Shown here: one piece after another, positions 57,215 through 64,000 of the stretch
Layout: each line of letters starts with the position of its first letter
Numbering within the stretch: position 1 is the stretch's first letter
Assembly: GCF_000156715.1 (NCBI RefSeq)
Contig: NZ_DS999314.1
Location: forward strand, 157,540 to 221,539
Source of the DNA: Francisella philomiragia subsp. philomiragia ATCC 25015
GTDB taxonomy: Bacteria; Pseudomonadota; Gammaproteobacteria; Francisellales; Francisellaceae
Direction of reading: 5' to 3'
DNA length: 64,000 nucleotides
Position numbers and translations under genes: made by a program
The notes under the pieces: generated by a model
Told to the model about the DNA's origin: nothing
Databases searched by the model: none
Seen by the model: the letters and a program-made list of their open reading frames with translations, nothing else

Positions 57215-57709
57215 TTATCCAACCATTGTTGCTGCAGAACCTTTAATGCTTGCTGTAGCACTTCCTTTTATATTCACATTCACACCTTCAGTATTTAAGC
57301 TCACATCAGCTTTGATACTAGTGTTTAGACCTTTTATCCCAATGTTTTGTGATGCTTGAATATTGGTATTAGCAGTGCTTTTTACATTAATGGTTGCAGA
57401 CTCTATAGAAATGCTTGAGTCATCAAGCACAATAGTCGAATTGCCTATTTTTATCACAATTTTGCTATCATTAAGCATGATACTTGATTTTTTTGTAGCT
57501 AATAATATTTCTTTTTCCGTTATTGAAATTTTTGAATCTTTAACACTTTCGGTAATTTGTTTTTCAGCTGTTGACTCTATTGAGTCTGTTGCGTTGTGAG
57601 AGATTTTTCCTGAGGATTCTAATTTAGTAGTACAGCCTTTTGACTCATCTTTTATATCTATGAGTAACCCTTGTTCTTCTAGGTTGAAAATATGGTCTGC
57701 TTTTGACAT
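57215..57709 (-). CDS. vgrG: VgrG, minimal T6SS spike (beta-helix needle only)
   Basis: A 164-residue VgrG, about a quarter the size of canonical VgrGs. It lacks the gp27-like base and the OB fold and consists mainly of the needle. From about residue 50 the sequence is a run of short alternating repeats (SKISITEKEI, SKIVIKIGNSTIVLDDSSISIE, INVKSTANTNIQASQNIGIK), typical of the triple-stranded beta-helix. It ends in Gly/Ala/Ser-rich IKGSATASIKG. In Francisella PdpA is thought to supply the missing gp27-like part. AAGGGGA stands 7 bp before the ATG. Confidence 0.95.
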   Translation of the reverse strand: MSKADHIFNLEEQGLLIDIKDESKGCTTKLESSGKISHNATDSIESTAEKQITESVKDSKISITEKEILLATKKSSIMLNDSKIVIKIGNSTIVLDDSSISIESATINVKSTANTNIQASQNIGIKGLNTSIKADVSLNTEGVNVNIKGSATASIKGSAATMVG

Positions 57710-57721
57710 AACAGTGTCCCC

Positions 57722-58099
57722 TTAATCTTTTTCTATACTGCTATCATTTTTAATAGTAAATTCATTTACAGAGTCTGAGCTTATTATGTATTTCCAATTT
57801 TCAATGCTTTTATTATCAGGCAATATGAAATACAAAGCATAGTCTTTACTATCTTTATCAAGTGGGAACTCATTGTCTCCAATTTTTAGATTTAACACTT
57901 TTACATTATCATCATATATTCTTTGAGAAATTGATTGGTAATTATCAGAGTAGAAAGTGTTTTTGTTAGGCTTTGACTCTAGGACTATTTTTGTTTTAGG
58001 TATATTGTTGTTGATATACAGACCATCACTTGCACAACTACTAAGGCCTAGAGCTATAACTAGTATCAATGAAACCTTTTTAAATAAGTTATTGTACAT
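57722..58099 (-). CDS. iglE: IglE, T6SS outer-membrane lipoprotein (TssJ-like)
   Basis: A 125-residue lipoprotein. Its signal peptide (MYNNLFKKVSLILVIALG) ends with the lipobox LSSC, so Cys22 would be lipidated and anchor the protein to the outer membrane. The rest is a small beta-rich domain, the role of TssJ in other systems, and IglE binds the periplasmic end of PdpB in F. novicida. It starts 11 bp inside the end of pdpB with an AAGGAGA ribosome site, and vgrG follows 12 bp later. Confidence 0.93.
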   Translation of the reverse strand: MYNNLFKKVSLILVIALGLSSCASDGLYINNNIPKTKIVLESKPNKNTFYSDNYQSISQRIYDDNVKVLNLKIGDNEFPLDKDSKDYALYFILPDNKSIENWKYIISSDSVNEFTIKNDSSIEKD

Positions 58100-61000
58100 C
58101 AGTATCTCCTTGTTTCTGCCAACCTAATACTTGTAAGAATTTTGATTCGATTTTAAAGCTTACAGGATATGTTTTACCATTATGCTTAACTTCCCATGTG
58201 CATATATTACTTTGATCACAGTTTGCATCTTTGATTGCTTTTAATATAGACCACTTACCATGATAGCTTATTTGATCAGTGCTGCCATCTTCAAATTTTA
58301 TAGTTATAGTTGTTGATTCAAGCGAGTTCCAGTTATAACTAATTTCCATACTATTTGAGTAAGCTATATTCAAAGAGTTAACATAGTTTTGTTTATCTAG
58401 AATGATACTAAAGAATGTATAATCATTATCTTTATTTGGTATAGGAGTTATCTCAAATTTGATAGGTTGAGGATTTCTCTTTTCATCCCATAATAATTTA
58501 TTCAATAAGTAGACTTTGTTGTATTTATTTAGATAATCTACCTGCTCAGAAGTAGTAAAATCATTACTGTACCACTTATCATCGGTTTTATTATAAGATA
58601 GTAATGGAGATAATTGCTCTACAAACGCTGAGTATATATAACCATTACTATCAAAATCTTTGGTTATCATTTCATTCGTCGCTATATTATTACTATCCTT
58701 ATTAAAAGGGAATTGACTATTTATAAACTCATACTCAACATTAACTGTATTATCGAGTTTAGTAATAGCGTCCTGTATAGCAATTGTTTTGATGGTATCA
58801 ATAGCAACATCAATATGCTTTTTCAGTAATTTATACAAGTTATTGTTGTTTGGATTATTTATTTCTGAAAGGTCAGAATAAACTTTTTGTAGAGGTTTAT
58901 ATCCCTGCTTAATTTCTTTATAAGTAGCTGAATAACCTTGCTCTCTTATTAAATTGTTTAATTGTTTATAGACTTCTCTATAGTCAATATAATTTTTTGA
59001 TTTAAGGTATTCGTCATTCTCTTTAAAATAATTATCTACAGGTGTCCAAAGTGAAACATCATTCTGTTCTTTAGAATCATTTTGTTTGCTTAATTTAACT
59101 ATTTTTCCATAGAATTGTTGAAGCTTATTGATTTTTTTAGTTGGATTTGTTTCAGATTCATCGCTTACTAAATCTGTATTTGAGCTATAGAACTCTATTA
59201 AACTATTGAAAGAAGAGTCTTTCGATGACATAGCTAGCAAATAAAGATTTAGAGCATTTTTATTCGAGATGTTTTTACTAAATTCAATATCATTGTTGAG
59301 TCGATCTATCATTCTATTATAAGAATTTATATATTTTGCATTGTAATTGTTTATAGAGCTCTTATAAATAGCAATCATAAAGTCAGGCTCTATGTTAAAG
59401 TTACTTTTAAGATTATTAAGAAGTCTATCGAATTTTTTGTTGATAGGCTCTATGTTATCTTTAATATATTCTTTTGAATAAATAGGCGATATTAATATTT
59501 TTTTACTGTAGAAATTAGGTGCAAATTCCATATACAGTTTCTTACTTACAGGATTTATTAATGGAAGTTCATCTTTGTTATATGTAGAATTGACGACACT
59601 ATTTAGAACATAATTTACTAGAGAAACGGTTATCGATCCTGTTTGCTCTTTGCCTTCATCGGTAACGTCATTAGCATTTTTTTCTAAAGATTTTACTAAA
59701 TAATAAATGTGATCTAGCATATCACTAAAGCTTTCAAATTTTCTTTCAGTTTCTTCTTGATTAAATATTAGAGAAACACTTTTGGTGACTGAGCTTATAT
59801 ATGATGAATTACATAATTTTTTTGATGATGTGTCAAATTGTTCTTGATACATTGAGAAAATGTTATTTACTTCAATTGGTATTATGTAATTATTTTTTAA
59901 GTCTAGTATGGAGTTGTCGATGGTACATTTATACAGGTATTTTATATATATATCATTGATGAATTTCGCTCTTTTAGTATTTGATATTCCTAGATACTCA
60001 GCATTGAAGCCCTGTGTACTTAAATAACTCTCAGAATCTTCTCCTACAACTAACAGGCGATTTGTATATAACTTATTAGCTCTACCAATAGCAGTTTTAA
60101 CTGTTTCAACTTTCAAATCGCGATTTGTATACTTGATTACAACCTCTAGCTGCTTTTCGGAGAGGTTTGTAAAGCTGCTTATTATTCTAAGCATACCGTC
60201 AGTTTCTTGATTTACATCTTTATTATTTAAATATTCAAAAAATATTAAGAATGATGTGACCATTGATAAGTCATAGGAGTCATTATACTTTGGTAAAATT
60301 ACATTCTTTAGTAGAGCATTAGCATATTGCTCGTAAATAAAATGATATTTTATTGATTTTGGATACAAAATATCAAGAAGCAAAGTATCATCAATTTTTT
60401 TTCTAGCCTCTTTTAAAATTTGATGAGCATTAATTTCAGATGAAGGATCTAAGTTTTTTATAGAGATCTTATCTTTCAATCCAATCTGTTGAAAAATATT
60501 AATAATAAATATACAGCTAAATAGTAGAGATATTAAATTAATGATAATACCTTTGGGAGAACTACTAAAAAAGATTGTATCTCTTTTAGCTATTATGTTA
60601 TCTGGTATATTTAGACTAAAGTTAATAAATACATCCTTGTCAATTGATTTTAACTGAGGGTAGATGTTTTTTAACGTTTTTCTTATTTGATTTAATATTT
60701 TAATATTATGATATTTATCATCAACATCATCTTTATGGCTAAGGATTTTTAAGAGTATAGCTTCATCAACATTATTTGAATTTTCATTTGAAGTTAATTT
60801 GAATATTGACTTCTTACCAATAGCATTATTATAGCTTTGGTAATGTTCAGATGATGTATAGAAAGATATAATAAAGTTTTTTAATCTTAGTTTTGATAGT
60901 TCTTTATAAATTTCGTTTATATTGTTATTTTCGTGAGTATTAGAGATATCAATACAAAAATTAAGCTTATAAAATTGCAAGTTTAATTTACTTTTTAACT

Positions 61001-61358
61001 TATATAAGCTTGAAAGATCATCGTTTGCGAATAGTAATGAAGAGTTATTTTTATCAATAACTATTAGGGGTAATTCATCATTATCAATGATTTGAGCATC
61101 AGGCTTTATTTTCATTATATAATCTTTTGCTGCTAAATAGTCTCCATAGAATATATATAGCTCGCCCAAGTTATTTTTTATCTTATTTGTTTTAATAACT
61201 GATTTTGCCCGTTTTACAATTTTTGAAATAGGTTTTCTATTAGAAGATTTTGATGCTTTTAGCCATCTTCTTATAAAAAAAATACCCATAACTGACAATA
61301 TAATTACTATTATTGCTAGAGAAATTATTAATATTTGATGATTTTTTATAAAAGTCAT
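58089..61358 (-). CDS. pdpB: PdpB, T6SS membrane protein (TssM/IcmF-like)
   Basis: A 1089-residue inner-membrane protein with one membrane helix at residues 8-30, a cytoplasmic domain, a second helix near 268-290 and a periplasmic part of about 800 residues. This is the TssM layout. The nucleotide-binding P-loop of canonical IcmF proteins is not kept: at the expected place stands LYIFYGDYLAAKDYI (residues 67-81), with a lysine (Lys78) but no GxxGxGKT. So ATP binding is unlikely. The C-terminal WNSLESTTITIKFEDGS and GKWSILKAI blocks resemble the IcmF C-terminal domain that contacts the lipoprotein. It lies 3 bp after pdpA. Confidence 0.94.
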   Translation of the reverse strand: MTFIKNHQILIISLAIIVIILSVMGIFFIRRWLKASKSSNRKPISKIVKRAKSVIKTNKIKNNLGELYIFYGDYLAAKDYIMKIKPDAQIIDNDELPLIVIDKNNSSLLFANDDLSSLYKLKSKLNLQFYKLNFCIDISNTHENNNINEIYKELSKLRLKNFIISFYTSSEHYQSYNNAIGKKSIFKLTSNENSNNVDEAILLKILSHKDDVDDKYHNIKILNQIRKTLKNIYPQLKSIDKDVFINFSLNIPDNIIAKRDTIFFSSSPKGIIINLISLLFSCIFIINIFQQIGLKDKISIKNLDPSSEINAHQILKEARKKIDDTLLLDILYPKSIKYHFIYEQYANALLKNVILPKYNDSYDLSMVTSFLIFFEYLNNKDVNQETDGMLRIISSFTNLSEKQLEVVIKYTNRDLKVETVKTAIGRANKLYTNRLLVVGEDSESYLSTQGFNAEYLGISNTKRAKFINDIYIKYLYKCTIDNSILDLKNNYIIPIEVNNIFSMYQEQFDTSSKKLCNSSYISSVTKSVSLIFNQEETERKFESFSDMLDHIYYLVKSLEKNANDVTDEGKEQTGSITVSLVNYVLNSVVNSTYNKDELPLINPVSKKLYMEFAPNFYSKKILISPIYSKEYIKDNIEPINKKFDRLLNNLKSNFNIEPDFMIAIYKSSINNYNAKYINSYNRMIDRLNNDIEFSKNISNKNALNLYLLAMSSKDSSFNSLIEFYSSNTDLVSDESETNPTKKINKLQQFYGKIVKLSKQNDSKEQNDVSLWTPVDNYFKENDEYLKSKNYIDYREVYKQLNNLIREQGYSATYKEIKQGYKPLQKVYSDLSEINNPNNNNLYKLLKKHIDVAIDTIKTIAIQDAITKLDNTVNVEYEFINSQFPFNKDSNNIATNEMITKDFDSNGYIYSAFVEQLSPLLSYNKTDDKWYSNDFTTSEQVDYLNKYNKVYLLNKLLWDEKRNPQPIKFEITPIPNKDNDYTFFSIILDKQNYVNSLNIAYSNSMEISYNWNSLESTTITIKFEDGSTDQISYHGKWSILKAIKDANCDQSNICTWEVKHNGKTYPVSFKIESKFLQVLGWQKQGDTDVQ

Positions 61359-61361
61359 ATT

Positions 61362-63824
61362 TTAATTCCCTTTTGATTTGTATCTAAGAAAGATCCCTTT
61401 TTTATTGTTTATTAAAAAAGAATTCTCACAAGCTTCATTTAGTTGAGTTAGTGAGAATGTCTCGCCATCACTTGTTTGTGTATATGCCATTTCACAGTTT
61501 TCTTTAGCACCAAGAAGTTGCCTTTGTAAAAGCTGTTGCTGTGCTTTTTCTGTTGAAATTGCTGAATTTGAGATTAGTTGGATTATTTCAGCACTTTCAA
61601 GTGATTGAACCTCAATTAAGATAATATCATCATTTCTAAGAGGCATAAATTGGTTGTTAGCAGAATTTATGTTTACCTTCATAGGTAGGTATATAATTGG
61701 CTTTTCAGAGGATTTATCAGGCAATATCTCTTTAGCGATTTCTACTGCATAAAAAATACTGGTCTTGCTATTTTGTATAATGGAGCTTCCTTTTTCTCCA
61801 CTTTCTTGAAATTCTGAGAGTGAGCTTTCTTCAGGTTTATAGTTTTTAAAGAATTTATAAGCTTTTTTTGAATCGTTATTAACGTTTTCTCCGATTGTTA
61901 TTTTGCCGTTAATATAAAATCTATCAAATGTTTCATAGTTAGGATACTCGGGAGCTATATTACTATAGCTTTTAATTCTATATGTCACTAAATTATCGTG
62001 AGTTCGATTAAGAATTTTTGTAAAAGCTATTTTCTCATATACATCTGATTCAGAATCAGTTTTGTAATGTAACCTATCTAGATTCTTGTATAACTCTCTA
62101 GTGGTATATTTACTTCTTGAAAATGATAATTTTCTTTCATATATAAGTAAATTTTTTATAGCTGTCGTTCCTAAAAGAAAACTATTATCATTTTCTAGCT
62201 TGGATAAACTAATCTCACTATCCATAAATGGAAGGGTGTTTTTTGAGGTTAATAATATTTGAAACTCTGAAGAGCTAACTTCTTTATTTTCATTGTTACT
62301 ATTTTGTAGGTATTGTACGGCTTGGAAATTATCTTTATATATTGATGAGAAAGCTTTTGCTGAGGCATTAGAAGTTTTTCGTTCTTCTTTTCTTTTGTTA
62401 TTGATAGTTATATCAGGAGAGATGTCATTTTCTTTAATATAGAGATTCGGTTTATTAGCTATTAGAGATTGTTTTTTAAAGCAGCTTATATCATAAGGAG
62501 ATAATTTAGTTTTTAAGTTCTCATCAGAGTTTGAAATATTATTTTGTAAGGAGTTATCTACTTCATCGACAACATAGTATGTTACCTTACCACTTTTCTT
62601 GTCACAGAAATATTTTAAGTAGCTTTTATTCTGCTCAAGTTGATCAATAAAAAAATCATAAAAACTTCTATTCACTGTTGAAATGAATACCTGAGGTATA
62701 CGGTTTTTTAAGCTATCACTTTTGTTTGTATCTAGAGAGAATAAACTATTAAAGAAAAAGTTATCTTTAAAAATATCATCCAAACTTTTATTGATATCGA
62801 TATAAGAAGGCTTGTGTTTTGACCAAAATGCTTTCAAAGGATCATGAAATTTTATTTTAAATTCCTTTACACCTGAAGAAATGTTTTTAGAGTAAGAGTA
62901 AATGCTATACTCAAAATCTTCATTGATATCCACATTGTTTGAGTTAAATCCCACGACAACAAATCGACTTGATCTAGTGTGATGTTCTTTCTTAGAGTCT
63001 TTCTTATAGAAATTGAAACTATCATTAATTTGAATATCTATCAATATGGGCTGATTTGGGATCAATAGAAAATCAAAATCCTTATGATTATTTATATATG
63101 CTAAATTAAAAGTTAAGTCTCCACTTATTCCATAGATATTTTCACATATTTTTAGATTTTTAATATGTGAGTTTTTGAGTGTAAGAGAATTTTGTTTAAA
63201 GTATTGTTTGTTATTTGTAGATATGAAGTTAATGTTTTGAACTTCAAAACTTTCATTAATAGGTTTTATATTTATTACAAATTCTTGTTTTTGTATTACT
63301 GAGTTGTAGGCAATATATTTTGAAAGAATATTTTTTAGTTTATTAAACTGTTTTAGAAGAGTTTTATTTAAAGAGCTAGATCTTTGAATTGCATTATCAA
63401 TAATGTTTAGGAGGTTGTCTATTTTTTTGATGTAATCATAAGGTAATTCAAGAATCAAATCTGACTGACATGTCTTCTTTAATTCTGAAATGGCTAACTC
63501 TAGGCTTTTGGAATCTTTATTGTTTGAAGAAAAATATAATGTAAATTGATCTATACTGTCTTTTAGTTGAGTAAGTTTACAGTATTGTTGATATTTCCTA
63601 TATTCAAGTATGGATATGAATTTTTTTTTATAAAGTGTCTTAGTTGTTTTAAGTTGTAAATTAATAACATCAATGTTTTTTAACTCATGAGTAGTTATAT
63701 AGTCATTAACTTCACAGGCAAGTTGAGCAGACGAAGGGGTGATACTATCACTTGTAACATCGGAAGCTAACTGACTGATTATATTGAGTATATTTAAGTC
63801 GGTTATATTACTAATAGTTATCAT
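61362..63824 (-). CDS. pdpA: PdpA, FPI spike-complex protein
   Basis: An 820-residue protein and first gene of the long FPI operon. It has no signal peptide. The first 170 residues are helical, the rest mainly beta-rich, with VVGFNSNNVDINEDFEYSIYS and LLIPNQPILIDIQI resembling the strand pattern of gp27-like hub domains. Structural work on the Francisella system places PdpA with VgrG in the central spike complex, which fits the very short VgrG here. It is essential for FPI function. The ATG at 63824 has only a weak AGG upstream. A promoter with the shared FPI motif lies 37-77 bp upstream. It has not been seen outside the Francisella-type system, to my knowledge. Confidence 0.92.
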   Translation of the reverse strand: MITISNITDLNILNIISQLASDVTSDSITPSSAQLACEVNDYITTHELKNIDVINLQLKTTKTLYKKKFISILEYRKYQQYCKLTQLKDSIDQFTLYFSSNNKDSKSLELAISELKKTCQSDLILELPYDYIKKIDNLLNIIDNAIQRSSSLNKTLLKQFNKLKNILSKYIAYNSVIQKQEFVINIKPINESFEVQNINFISTNNKQYFKQNSLTLKNSHIKNLKICENIYGISGDLTFNLAYINNHKDFDFLLIPNQPILIDIQINDSFNFYKKDSKKEHHTRSSRFVVVGFNSNNVDINEDFEYSIYSYSKNISSGVKEFKIKFHDPLKAFWSKHKPSYIDINKSLDDIFKDNFFFNSLFSLDTNKSDSLKNRIPQVFISTVNRSFYDFFIDQLEQNKSYLKYFCDKKSGKVTYYVVDEVDNSLQNNISNSDENLKTKLSPYDISCFKKQSLIANKPNLYIKENDISPDITINNKRKEERKTSNASAKAFSSIYKDNFQAVQYLQNSNNENKEVSSSEFQILLTSKNTLPFMDSEISLSKLENDNSFLLGTTAIKNLLIYERKLSFSRSKYTTRELYKNLDRLHYKTDSESDVYEKIAFTKILNRTHDNLVTYRIKSYSNIAPEYPNYETFDRFYINGKITIGENVNNDSKKAYKFFKNYKPEESSLSEFQESGEKGSSIIQNSKTSIFYAVEIAKEILPDKSSEKPIIYLPMKVNINSANNQFMPLRNDDIILIEVQSLESAEIIQLISNSAISTEKAQQQLLQRQLLGAKENCEMAYTQTSDGETFSLTQLNEACENSFLINNKKGIFLRYKSKGN

Positions 63825-63860
63825 TGCCTAATTATGTAATTAAAATACCTAGTTGTAAAC

Positions 63861-63901
63861 ATTTTACATAAGCACATTGATAATTCTATATGTTTTACAG
63901 C
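63861..63901 (-). promoter_or_regulatory. Predicted FPI promoter and activator motif before pdpA
   Basis: On the minus strand GCTGTAAAA (63901-63893) is followed after 23 nt by ATGTAAAA (from 63869), with TAAAAT at 63866-63861 as an extended -10 (TATG-TAAAAT). The motif ends 68 nt before the pdpA ATG. The spacing equals that before pdpD and is within one or two bases of that before iglA. The rest of the upstream sequence to the window end is AT-rich and shows no gene. Confidence 0.6.
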
Positions 63902-64000
63902 TCAAATTTTATTATGTTATAAAACAGGGTAAATATGCTCTAGGGAAGTGAAAAAAACTGTATGAGGAGTGCTTTTTGCAATTGAAATTGTATGTAATTT

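Overview
The window is AT-rich chromosomal DNA of a Francisella species. The firmest evidence is a nearly complete Francisella pathogenicity island (FPI, a type VI secretion system of the T6SS-ii class) at 43.1-63.9 kb, plus panG, the ketopantoate reductase first described in Francisella. IglA, IglB, IglC and IglD look very close to, but not identical with, the F. tularensis/novicida proteins as I remember them. This suggests a related non-tularensis lineage or a divergent strain, but the species cannot be fixed by reading alone.

Layout. 1-13.2 kb: the end of recC, a half-size FUSC membrane protein, an exported Ntn-hydrolase of the choloylglycine hydrolase type, a GtrII-like membrane protein, a transthyretin/HIUase-like small protein with a ThDP-dependent decarboxylase-type enzyme, then recB and recD. 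Both recB and recD carry short in-frame, GC-rich palindromic insertions. 13.2-16.6 kb: a five-gene pantothenate/CoA operon (panG-panB-panC-panD-coaX). 16.9-25.6 kb: ligA with a papain-like amidase, a GNAT protein, rsmB-suhB, a YeiH-type transporter, a TsgA-like MFS protein, mnmD and yciI. 25.7-32.1 kb: the fatty-acid synthesis operon yceD-rpmF-plsX-fabH-fabD-fabG-acpP-fabF, closed by a clear intrinsic terminator. 32.2-39.0 kb: a glycolysis/pentose-phosphate operon tkt-gapA-pgk-pyk-fba. 39.1-41.7 kb: an MFS transporter and trehalase. 41.9-63.8 kb: anmK followed by the FPI.

The FPI has two convergent arms: pdpD-iglA-iglB-iglC-iglD on the plus strand and pdpA-pdpB-iglE-vgrG-iglF-iglG-iglH-dotU-iglI-iglJ on the minus strand. 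Their stop codons are 12 bp apart. In the classical F. tularensis/novicida island pdpC and pdpE lie at exactly this junction; here neither gene nor any remnant is present. The machine genes are complete: sheath IglA/B, inner-tube IglC, baseplate IglD/H/J, spike VgrG/PdpA, PAAR-like tip IglG with IglF, and membrane complex PdpB/DotU/IglE.

The most interesting non-coding signal is a motif GCTGTA(A/G)AA followed 23-24 nt later by ATGTA. It occurs at the same distance (67-69 nt) from the start codons of pdpD, iglA and pdpA. I read it as the FPI co-regulation element with its promoter. No stretch over 300 bp lacks a gene; no tRNA, rRNA, IS element or CRISPR array was seen.
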